This document shows, one piece after another, positions 53,186 to 60,936 of a DNA stretch of 64,000 bases (the first letter of the stretch is position 1; each line of letters starts with the position of its first letter). The DNA comes from Hydrogenophilales bacterium 28-61-23 (GTDB taxonomy: Bacteria > Pseudomonadota > Gammaproteobacteria > Burkholderiales > Thiobacillaceae). The notes below the pieces were generated by a model. The model worked only from the letters and a program-made list of their open reading frames with translations, was not told the DNA's origin and did not search any database. Position numbers and translations under genes: made by a program. The stretch spans positions 124,001 to 188,000 of the forward strand of contig NCGJ01000004.1 in NCBI GenBank assembly GCA_002281555.1. The letters run 5' to 3'.

Positions 53186-54163
53186 ATGTCGCATGGCCAC
53201 GAAACCTACCAGGCCCCGTTCTGGCTGCCCGGCGGCAATCTGCAAACCATCTGGGGCGCGCTGATCCGCGCGCCCAAGGTCGATTACCGGCGCGAGCGCT
53301 GGGAATTGCCGGACGGCGACTTCATCGATCTCGACTGGCTCGACGGACACGCCGAAGCGCCCTTGGTCGTGCTGTTTCATGGTCTCGAGGGCGATTCGCG
53401 CAGCGTTTACGCCTTGCACCTGATGGCGGCCGTAAAACAACTGGGCTGGCGCGGCGTCGTGCCGCATTTCCGTGGCTGTTCCGGCGAAGCCAACCGCCTG
53501 CCGCGCGCCTATTTCGCCGGCGACAGCGCGGAAATCGGCCAGATCCTGCGCCGCCTGCGTCATGCCAACAGCCATGCCAACGGCCACGCGCCGATCTATG
53601 CCGCCGGGGTCTCGCTGGGCGGCAATGCCCTGCTGAAATGGCTGGGTGAACAGGGCGAATCGGCGCTTGAAGTGGTCCGCGCCGCCGCCGCGATCTCCGC
53701 GCCGCTCGACCTGCCGGCAGCCGGCGCGGCGCTGGATCGCGGCTTCTGCCGGGTCTACACGGCGCGCTTCCTGAAAACCCTGAAGTCGAAAACGCTGGCA
53801 AAACTGGATCGCCACCCCGGCCTGTGGGAGCGCGCGGCGATTGCCCGCGTCCATAGCATCAAAGCCTTCGACACGCTGGTGACCGCGCCGCTGCATGGTT
53901 ATCGCGACGCCGACGATTACTGGGCGCAAGCGGCCAGCAAACCCGGACTCGGATCGATCGTCGTGCCCACCTTGCTCATCAACGCCCGTAACGACCCGTT
54001 CATGCCGGGCGACACGCTGCCCGGGCCAGATCAGGTCTCACCCTGGGTGACGCTGGACTTCCCGGACACTGGCGGGCATGTCGGCTTCGTCACCGGGCCA
54101 TTCCCCGGCGCTTCCAACTGGCTGCCCAAACGTTTGCTGGACCACTTCGCGGCACCCGCGTGA
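53186..54163 (+). CDS. yheT: YheT-family alpha/beta hydrolase
   Basis: 325 residues of the EMB8/YheT group. FHGLEGDSRS near 64 is the oxyanion region, GVSLGGNALL near 138 carries the nucleophile Ser, NARNDPF near 272 the Asp and GGHVGF near 299 the His. Probable esterase of unknown substrate. The N-terminal FWLPGGNLQTIWGAL is a hallmark of the family. It ends 28 bases before convergent nudB. Confidence 0.9.
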   Translation: MSHGHETYQAPFWLPGGNLQTIWGALIRAPKVDYRRERWELPDGDFIDLDWLDGHAEAPLVVLFHGLEGDSRSVYALHLMAAVKQLGWRGVVPHFRGCSGEANRLPRAYFAGDSAEIGQILRRLRHANSHANGHAPIYAAGVSLGGNALLKWLGEQGESALEVVRAAAAISAPLDLPAAGAALDRGFCRVYTARFLKTLKSKTLAKLDRHPGLWERAAIARVHSIKAFDTLVTAPLHGYRDADDYWAQAASKPGLGSIVVPTLLINARNDPFMPGDTLPGPDQVSPWVTLDFPDTGGHVGFVTGPFPGASNWLPKRLLDHFAAPA

Positions 54164-54191
54164 CCGGTTCAGTCCGCGCCCTGAATCGAAC

Positions 54192-54632
54192 TCAAGGGCG
54201 GGCGATCACCGGCAAACGCCTGATCGCGGCCGCATTGCTCCAGGAAAAACATTTCTCCGCCGCCTGCTCGAACGGCAGCCAGAGCTGGCTCAAATGTTCG
54301 CGCTCCGCCAAGCTGACCGTCAGGGCCCGCGGCAACATCAAACCGAATACGTGCTCGCTGTTCGTCGTCACGCCAGGCGCATAGCGATGGCGCCAGCGCG
54401 GGAAAATTTCATACTGGTTGCGCATCCGCCAATCGGTCAATTTGAACGCCTCGGCGGCCAGGCCGGTTTCCTCCCGCACTTCCCGAATCGCCGTTTCGCG
54501 CAAGGATTCTCCCCGCTCCTGGCTGCCGGTCACCGATTGCCAGAAACCTGGCGCATCGGCGCGCTCCAGCATCAACACGCGCAGATCGACGCTATGAATC
54601 ACGACCAGAACCGAGACGGGAATTTTGAACAT
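54192..54632 (-). CDS. nudB: dihydroneopterin triphosphate diphosphatase (Nudix)
   Basis: 146 residues. The Nudix box GSQERGESLRETAIREVREE runs from about 36, preceded by PGFWQSVTG as in NudB. The N-terminal KIPVSVLVVIHS matches the same group. It removes pyrophosphate from dihydroneopterin triphosphate in folate synthesis. The nearby C-terminal pattern (EREHLSQLWLPFEQA) is also NudB-like. Confidence 0.9.
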   Translation of the reverse strand: MFKIPVSVLVVIHSVDLRVLMLERADAPGFWQSVTGSQERGESLRETAIREVREETGLAAEAFKLTDWRMRNQYEIFPRWRHRYAPGVTTNSEHVFGLMLPRALTVSLAEREHLSQLWLPFEQAAEKCFSWSNAAAIRRLPVIARP

Positions 54633-54687
54633 GGAAATCGACGAAATCAGTGGGCTAACGATTTTCCACCGGCGATTCGCGCCTCAA

Positions 54688-55257
54688 TCAGAACAATTCG
54701 ATATCCGACGAGCTGCCGGCTTGCTCCTGCTTCAGCATCACGTATTCATCCAGAGCAGACTGGACATCGCCGGTTTCGATCAGTTTGTCGAACATCAGCT
54801 TCTCGTCTTCCATCGTGTATTTGGCGCGGATTTTCTGTTGCAGGGCATGCCAGGAGAAGGGGTTGTAGAGCCGGGCGGGATCGCTTACGATGCCGGTCAG
54901 TTCATCCAGGCTGCGGCAGGCATGGGATAAACGCTGCGACAAACGGTCATAAAACTGGAACGCGACAATCACATCCTGCATCTGGCCTGAAACCACCGCG
55001 CCGCTTTCTTCGATGGACTGCTTGACCGGCGAATCCGGCAATGCATGCGCGGCTTGTACCAACGCCATCAAATTGCCATACATGCCGGTAAACGAGTTGG
55101 TGAGCACATCGACCGAACCGCTGGATTCCTTCAAGGCCATCTCGATTTGCGCGATGGCAAGATTCAACATCAGGATGGTTTCCCGTATCTGGCTCCAGTC
55201 CAGATCGGGTCGCGCGGCGGTGGAAGGCGGTAGTGCGATATTTTGTGGCGTATCCAT
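54688..55257 (-). CDS. CheZ-like helical protein (putative phosphatase)
   Basis: 189 residues, nearly all helix. A central segment QDVIVAFQFYDRLSQRLSHA near 90-109 resembles the CheZ active region, where an Asp and a Gln four residues later (DRLSQ here) act on phospho-CheY. The C-terminal part (YVMLKQEQ onward) lacks the clear CheZ CheY-tail. The ATG at 55257 has GGGAG six bases upstream; ATG 55269 is an alternative. No chemotaxis genes lie nearby, so this is an orphan and the assignment is tentative. Confidence 0.55.
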   Translation of the reverse strand: MDTPQNIALPPSTAARPDLDWSQIRETILMLNLAIAQIEMALKESSGSVDVLTNSFTGMYGNLMALVQAAHALPDSPVKQSIEESGAVVSGQMQDVIVAFQFYDRLSQRLSHACRSLDELTGIVSDPARLYNPFSWHALQQKIRAKYTMEDEKLMFDKLIETGDVQSALDEYVMLKQEQAGSSSDIELF

Positions 55258-55355
55258 GATGACTCCCATTCGGAGGGTGCTGGTTATAGCGTCTCTGCGC
55301 TGTTTTCTACTGCATTTCAAGATAAATCATGCGTCCAAGCCATCGAACAACCCGT

Positions 55356-56018
55356 TCAAGGCAAGGTTCCCAAGTAACTGGCAAGAGCGGCAATCTCCGC
55401 ATCGGATAGCCTTTGGGCGACCCCGGTCATGCGCGGATCCGCGCGCAGACCACTGCCGCTGCGGTAATTCTTCAACGTCGTCATCAGATATCCGTTCCGC
55501 TGTCCGGCCAAACGCGCGACCTCGCGCGTGCCATGTCCCTGGGCGCCATGGCAGCCGACACAAGCGCGCGCAAAATGGCTGGCGCCGGAAGCGGCCTGGG
55601 CCGGATTTTTCGCCGGGGTTGGCGGCACCGCCTGGTTGGCATAAAAAACGGCGAGGTTGAAACGCTCATCCGGCTTCAGCACCTTGACCAGACCGGACAT
55701 GAAAGCATCTTTGCGCCGGCCATCGCCAAATTTATCGATCTGCACCAACAGGTAGTAAGCGTTCTGCCCGGCCAGATTCGGCACATCCTGCAACGCGCTC
55801 ACCCCGCTATCGCCGTGGCAATTGACGCAAAAAAAGGCGGCGCGCCTGCCCGCCGCGATTGCCGACTTGTGTCCGTCCGGGTCGGCCTGAAGCCTGGACA
55901 GGCGGGCTTCTATCTCTTGCCGCGGCGCGGAGGGCATCCAGCCCTGGACGGCCTGGGCCGGCGTCGCGGCAAACCAGATCAATGACATCAACAACAGCAG
56001 TGAAGTGCGCGGACTCAT
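55356..56018 (-). CDS. dihaem cytochrome c (c4 type)
   Basis: 220 residues with a signal peptide (1-22, ending AQAV-like) and two CXXCH haem sites, CVNCH near 64 and CVGCH near 153; Met ligands are plausibly in DAFMSGLV near 105 and DPRMTGVA near 197. The two-domain c4 layout suggests periplasmic electron transfer to a terminal oxidase. ATG at 56018 has GGAGC seven bases upstream; longer frames shadow the next gene. Confidence 0.9.
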   Translation of the reverse strand: MSPRTSLLLLMSLIWFAATPAQAVQGWMPSAPRQEIEARLSRLQADPDGHKSAIAAGRRAAFFCVNCHGDSGVSALQDVPNLAGQNAYYLLVQIDKFGDGRRKDAFMSGLVKVLKPDERFNLAVFYANQAVPPTPAKNPAQAASGASHFARACVGCHGAQGHGTREVARLAGQRNGYLMTTLKNYRSGSGLRADPRMTGVAQRLSDAEIAALASYLGTLP

Positions 56019-56112
56019 ATCAGAGCTCCAGAAACAGGACGATCCAGTCAAAAACCAGGCGATATCCGCAGCGCCATCAGCCGCGCTCGGCGCCCACACC
56101 CGCATAACGCGT

Positions 56113-56769
56113 TCAGCCGAGCCGAAAGAAATCGACCGGTTTGAATTTCTGCTCCAGAAATGCGCCGTTTTCAGCCAGCGCGCGGGCGTCATCCCGCAAA
56201 GCGTTGGCCAGCATCTGGCGCATCTGTTCATCGAGCAAGCCAAGCTGATCCAGCAACATGGACTGCGCTGTCTTGCCGTCTTTCAAAGTGTGCATGCGGG
56301 CAAAGGCGGGCGGCAAGCGCAGATAATTTTCCAGCGTCGCGGGCAGGTAATCGCGCACGGTTTTTTCCACGTTGTGGCCTTCCTGGGAAAACACCGTGTT
56401 GTCGGCCAGCCGGGGCAGCAGTTCGGCCAGGGTCTGGCGCAGCCTTTGCAGCAAGACCTGGGCTTCGCGCGGCAGGTGTTTGTGCACCCGCTTGACCAGC
56501 TGTTCGAGTTCGCCCAGCAAAGCCTCGGCGCGCACCTCGCGGGCGATTTCCAGATGCATTTCGCGCGGCGCGAACTGCCAGGCCAGCAACCAGCCCAGGC
56601 CATACAGGCCGGCGACGATGTAAGGCCAGCCCGGGCCGATGATGCCCAGAAAAAACAGCGCCAGGCCGACCAGCCCCAGTACCGAACCGGCGATGTTCGG
56701 GTAGCCGTAGAGGAACAGCCAGAAGCGAAGCGAGAGTGGCAAACCCGGCAAATGCGGCAACGACGGCAT
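56113..56769 (-). CDS. XpaC-like membrane protein
   Basis: 218 residues. Two membrane segments (about 26-44 and 46-66) are followed by a long helical cytoplasmic domain with ETVRDYLP-like EKTVRDYLPATLENYLRLP near 132. This layout and its place 2 bases after the vWA gene in a telA operon recall the XpaC family that accompanies TelA (5-bromo-4-chloroindolyl phosphate hydrolysis protein), but the match is by pattern only. It probably helps assemble or anchor the TelA/vWA system. Confidence 0.5.
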   Translation of the reverse strand: MPSLPHLPGLPLSLRFWLFLYGYPNIAGSVLGLVGLALFFLGIIGPGWPYIVAGLYGLGWLLAWQFAPREMHLEIAREVRAEALLGELEQLVKRVHKHLPREAQVLLQRLRQTLAELLPRLADNTVFSQEGHNVEKTVRDYLPATLENYLRLPPAFARMHTLKDGKTAQSMLLDQLGLLDEQMRQMLANALRDDARALAENGAFLEQKFKPVDFFRLG

Positions 56770-56771
56770 GA

Positions 56772-58376
56772 TTACTGATAACCCCGGATGCTCTTGAACA
56801 TCCTGGACAGAGACGTCTTGCGGCTGTCGAACATATGGCCGCCGGTGAGTTCGGCCAGCGTTTTCATTTCGGCCGGATCGCCGTCGCCAAACAGCACGGT
56901 AAACACCCGGACCTGGCGCACGTCTGGCGGCAGGCTGGCATGGAAACGCTTGAACTCCTCCAGCGTCATGCCGGTATTGGACTCGCCATCGGTCATCGCG
57001 ACGATGGTGTAGTAACGCTGCGGATCGGCCTGCATCGCCAGCGCGGCCTGGCGATAGGCTTCGGCCACCGCATCGTAAAGCGCGGTGCCGCCGCGAACGC
57101 CCAGTTGGCCGGCGTAAGAACGGATCTGATTCAGGGTTTTATCGTTTTCCGGCTCCGATTTGCCCATGTCGGCGGCCAGCAGCAGGTCTTGCTCGACGCC
57201 GCTGGAGAACGGGATCAGGCTGATCCGTTCACGGTTCTGGAAACGGGCGAAGCGGCCGGTCAGACTGGTATCGCCGCCGGCCAGGCTGGTCAGCGCGGCG
57301 CGCAACCCTTGCAGGCGCTCGCCTTCCATCGAACCGGAAATATCGAGCACAAAGAACGCATGCGCCGGGCGACGCTGGTCGTTGAGATAGGAGAACAACA
57401 GCTTGTTGACGACCTCGATCCGGTTCGGGAAGGGCAGTTCGGACAGCAACGCATCCGGGAACAAGCCTTTGGCGGGAACCACCGTCGGATTCACCGGCCG
57501 GCGCCGGGTGTCATTCATCAACGCCTGCTGTGTCGCCGGGCTTTTCAGCCAGGCGACGACCTTGTCGTAAGCGGCGCGTTTGGCATCGTTGAGCAACAGC
57601 AGCGGGTAATCGGCCGTGACGATGCCGTCGCGCGGGTAAACCAGATGCAGCTTGTCCTTCAGCGGCGCGAGATTCGGCGCGCCCGCATTCAGGCCGAGCA
57701 ACACCGATTCATAGTTGATCATGCCGTCCAGACGATCCGCCTCGGCCAGATAACGCTCCGCCAGCCAGCCGGAGCTGCCGGCGGTGAGCTTCAGGCCTTT
57801 GAACAAGCCGGTCAGATCGAGCTGGGCGACATCCTGTTCGGTCAACGCATCGGCCTTGCCGGCAAACGCGGCGGCCACGCCCATCAGCGCGGAGAAACCG
57901 GTATTGCTGGAAGTGGGGTTGGTCATGGCGTAGCTGAACTGGCCGGACGCCGCCGCCTGGGCGATATCTTTCCAGGTCAGATCGGGGTTTTTATCCCAGC
58001 CCAAGGCCTTGAATTTGCTTTCCTTGACGCCCAGCACCACCGGCGAAAGCATGATTTTTTCCGACGCCTTGACCTTGGCGTGGGTGGTCGGATCGAGCAT
58101 CAGATACTTGGCGTGCGAGAACCAGGCCGCGTCGAACGCTTCGCCGGCCTGCAAGCGCTCGACGCCATCCAGCGTGCCGGAATATTCGAACTTGAGGCGG
58201 ATGCCGGTTTCGGCTTCCAGCTTGGGCAACAGCGGCTCGACGTCCTTCAATTCGGAACCGGCCAGCACGGTCAGCATGCGTTCGGGCGGCAACGCTTCCT
58301 GGCCGCCCTCCCCGCACGCGGCGAGCAGCACGGCCAGCGCCGGCAGGATGAACAGTGTTTTCAGCCAGTGGCGCAT
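56772..58376 (-). CDS. lipoprotein fusing a solute-binding domain to a von Willebrand A domain
   Basis: 534 residues. A lipoprotein signal (lipobox LLAAC near 17-21) is followed by a periplasmic binding-protein fold (about 33-320; VLAGSELKDVEPLLPKLE start, TNPTSSNTGFSAL near 153). A vWA domain (about 345-530) has a full MIDAS: DISGSM near 349, the Thr in GGTALYDAV near 436 and the Asp in AMTDGESN near 469. The protein should be anchored in the periplasm and bind a ligand and a protein partner in a metal-dependent way. It sits between telA and the XpaC-like gene; ribosome site GGAG before the ATG. Confidence 0.85.
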   Translation of the reverse strand: MRHWLKTLFILPALAVLLAACGEGGQEALPPERMLTVLAGSELKDVEPLLPKLEAETGIRLKFEYSGTLDGVERLQAGEAFDAAWFSHAKYLMLDPTTHAKVKASEKIMLSPVVLGVKESKFKALGWDKNPDLTWKDIAQAAASGQFSYAMTNPTSSNTGFSALMGVAAAFAGKADALTEQDVAQLDLTGLFKGLKLTAGSSGWLAERYLAEADRLDGMINYESVLLGLNAGAPNLAPLKDKLHLVYPRDGIVTADYPLLLLNDAKRAAYDKVVAWLKSPATQQALMNDTRRRPVNPTVVPAKGLFPDALLSELPFPNRIEVVNKLLFSYLNDQRRPAHAFFVLDISGSMEGERLQGLRAALTSLAGGDTSLTGRFARFQNRERISLIPFSSGVEQDLLLAADMGKSEPENDKTLNQIRSYAGQLGVRGGTALYDAVAEAYRQAALAMQADPQRYYTIVAMTDGESNTGMTLEEFKRFHASLPPDVRQVRVFTVLFGDGDPAEMKTLAELTGGHMFDSRKTSLSRMFKSIRGYQ

Positions 58377-58420
58377 GTCGATCTCCGTGTTATTGATATT
58401 CCAAGCGAAGCGAAACCGGC

Positions 58421-59653
58421 TTAAAGCCTGACCACGCCATCCGAAGTCGCCGCCACCCGGGTCGCGCTGCGGGCTTCGTCTTCACGCACCTGATCGAGAT
58501 ATTTCTGCGCGCGGCTCATCTGGCCGCTGAGCGCCTCGACCGTCTGCTTCATGCTGTCCAGCGCCTGCACCTTGTAGTCGCTGATCATATCCATGGTGGC
58601 GAACACGTTGTCGAACGACTGCTGCAGTTTCTCGACGCCGATCATGCTGCCGCTGGCCTGCTGGTGGATTTCCGCGCTCTGGGTTTTCAACAGCTCGCTG
58701 GTCGCCACGATCATGTCCTCGGTGGTGCTGTTGAGCGCCTTGACCTGCTCCAGCACCAGCTTCTGGTTGGTCAGCGCCTGCGCCACCATCACCGCCGTGC
58801 GCAGCGCCGAGATGGTCGTGGTGGAGGCGCGATCGACGCCTTTCGACAGCTCCAGATTGTTCTTGCGGATCATGTCCAAGGCCAGATAGCCCTGCACGCT
58901 GACCGCCTGCTGGGTCAGCAGATCGGTGACTTTCTGGCGGGTATAGAACAGCAACTCTTCCTTGACGATGCGCGCCTTGTCCGGGTCGGACGCCTCGATT
59001 TCGCCGATGCGCTCGGACAGCTTGGCGTCCAGGTGTTTGCCGATGTAGACGAACTGTTCAAGCCGCTGCATGGTCTCCCACAGCGCCACTTTTTCCTGTT
59101 CGATGGCGACGTTGTCGCGCAGCAGCTCGTCCTTGCCGTCAGCCAGGCTTTCCAGTATCGAATTGATATGGCTCTGCGCGGAGTGGTACTTGTCGAAATA
59201 ATCCTCGATCTTGCTGCCGAACGGAATGAAACCGAGCAACTTGCGCGGCTGGAATAAATCGCCCTGTTTGGCCGGATTCAATTCCTCCACCTTGCGGCGC
59301 AGGTCGACCAGGCCCTTGCCGATGCCGGAACCTTCGCTGAACAAACCGTCTTTCATCAGCCGCACCGGCCGCTCCAGCATCCGGTTGCTGACGCTGGCGG
59401 ACTTGACCACATCGGCGTTGCCCATGTGATGAATGCTTTCCACCCGCTCCTTGAAACCGGCGCTGTTCTTGTCCAGGGTCAACGTATCGGTGATGAACTG
59501 CTCGACCTGGGCATCCAGTTCCGGAATCAGCTTGGCATCGACCTGCACCATGCCGCCGGCCTGTTCCGGCTCGATCACCGCCACTGGGGCGGGTGGTGTC
59601 AACGCGGGCGGCGTCAGAATGACTGGGGGCGTGAGGACGGTTGTTTCGCTCAT
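58421..59653 (-). CDS. telA: TelA family toxic-anion/stress resistance protein
   Basis: 410 residues, soluble and largely helical with coiled coils. The N-terminal region is Pro-rich (1-35). The conserved TelA core runs from about 95 to 385, including KQGDLFQPRKLLGFIPFG near 127, DYFDKYHSAQSHI near 156 and LEQVKALNSTTEDMI near 303. TelA homologues are linked to tellurite and other envelope stresses, with unknown biochemistry. AGGAG six bases before the ATG. Second gene of the four-gene operon. Confidence 0.9.
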   Translation of the reverse strand: MSETTVLTPPVILTPPALTPPAPVAVIEPEQAGGMVQVDAKLIPELDAQVEQFITDTLTLDKNSAGFKERVESIHHMGNADVVKSASVSNRMLERPVRLMKDGLFSEGSGIGKGLVDLRRKVEELNPAKQGDLFQPRKLLGFIPFGSKIEDYFDKYHSAQSHINSILESLADGKDELLRDNVAIEQEKVALWETMQRLEQFVYIGKHLDAKLSERIGEIEASDPDKARIVKEELLFYTRQKVTDLLTQQAVSVQGYLALDMIRKNNLELSKGVDRASTTTISALRTAVMVAQALTNQKLVLEQVKALNSTTEDMIVATSELLKTQSAEIHQQASGSMIGVEKLQQSFDNVFATMDMISDYKVQALDSMKQTVEALSGQMSRAQKYLDQVREDEARSATRVAATSDGVVRL

Positions 59654-59705
59654 GACTAGCTCCTGAGTAGGGGGTGTACGGAAAACTTGGCGTTCTGGAA
59701 TGAAC

Positions 59706-60836
59706 CTACTTGGCCATCTGCTGTTCGATCGCCGTGATCATCTTTTCCAGAATCTCGTAGGCCGGCGGATCGATCACATCGAGCAGGTTGTCCGGCGCTT
59801 CAATGCCACGCGCCTGATTGACCTCGCGGAACAGATTCGGATTGTTGACCCGATAGCCATATTCCACCGCCAGACGCTGCAACGTCGCGTCATTGGCCAG
59901 CAATTCGCCCAGGCGACGGCCCTTGTCGTTCAGCGGCGTCAGCACGTGTTTGGTGTAAACGGTGGGCTCCGGATAGAGCAGGACCATGTCCGGATTGCGC
60001 GCCGCCTTGGGCGTCTTGGCCAGGTATTCGATGAACTGCGACTCATACACCAGCACCAGCGGCGCCTTGCCCATGCCCATCGAAACATAGTCCTCGAACG
60101 GCCCGGCGGATGACGACTCCTGATAGCCCTGCTTCAAAAACAGCGGCGTCACCAGTGGCAAGACCTGATGCAACTGTGCCTCGTCCTGCACCACGTTGCG
60201 CTCGTTGGCCAGATAGCTCAGCAAGGACAGATACATCGCGGCGGAGTTCGACGTGCGCACATCGGTGGTGGAAACCAGAATGCTCTTGCCGACCGGGTAT
60301 TGGCTATTGCCGGGGATGTCGCGCCAGCGCTTGCCTTCTTCCATCCAGCGCATCAGCTTCATCATGTCGACGATGTACCAAGCCTTGCCGCGTTGCTCGA
60401 CGATGCCGTTCGCCTGCAACACCGCCACCACCGGTTTCCACGACGCCAGCGCCATCGGCGTGAAGAAGGTCGGGTAGGTCTGCCGGATGTTCTGTTCCTT
60501 TTGCAGCTTGGTCGCGGCCGGAACGCCGGCGGGATAGGCGTAATCGAATTGCTTCAGGTCCGGCCGCAGCGCGATCTCGCGCGAACCCGCCTTCATCGCC
60601 TCCAGCCTGATGCCCTGCTTTTCCAGATAAGCCAACACGCGCGGGGCTTGCAGAAAGGGCAGCTTCTCCGATCCGGTCAGGCCCTTGACCGTCACCATCG
60701 CCGCCGCCCTTTCGGCCACCTTGTCCGCCTCCAGCTTGTCCGTCGAGGAATACCAGATGCCCGTGCCAACGCCAGCCACCAACAACAGCGTGAGCAAGGG
60801 GCCAACAAATTTGCGTACCGAATCCGCTGCGAACAT
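59706..60836 (-). CDS. membrane-anchored binding-protein-like gene, first of telA operon
   Basis: 376 residues from ATG 60836, which has AAGGAAG just upstream. A single N-terminal membrane segment (about 12-30) precedes a region that looks like a type 2 periplasmic binding fold (VLVYESQFIEYLA near 273, VLLYPEPTVYTKH near 298). The longer frame upstream lies over the mutS start. The pairing with a second binding domain fused to vWA in the same operon suggests that both take part in one envelope-stress or metal-sensing system. No ligand can be named. Confidence 0.65.
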   Translation of the reverse strand: MFAADSVRKFVGPLLTLLLVAGVGTGIWYSSTDKLEADKVAERAAAMVTVKGLTGSEKLPFLQAPRVLAYLEKQGIRLEAMKAGSREIALRPDLKQFDYAYPAGVPAATKLQKEQNIRQTYPTFFTPMALASWKPVVAVLQANGIVEQRGKAWYIVDMMKLMRWMEEGKRWRDIPGNSQYPVGKSILVSTTDVRTSNSAAMYLSLLSYLANERNVVQDEAQLHQVLPLVTPLFLKQGYQESSSAGPFEDYVSMGMGKAPLVLVYESQFIEYLAKTPKAARNPDMVLLYPEPTVYTKHVLTPLNDKGRRLGELLANDATLQRLAVEYGYRVNNPNLFREVNQARGIEAPDNLLDVIDPPAYEILEKMITAIEQQMAK

Positions 60837-60936
60837 GCGCTTCCTTTCCCGAAACGCGGCAATCGTAACACCGGCGCGCCGCCCGATTTTTCCAGATTTA
60901 TGACATTGCACAGCTTGGCGCCACCGATTGAAACGC

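Noticed and set aside
56835-58424. Long plus-strand reading frame (529 codons)
   Set aside because: It is antisense to the vWA lipoprotein gene; its product is Arg/Gln/His-rich with no motif, as expected from high G+C codon bias.
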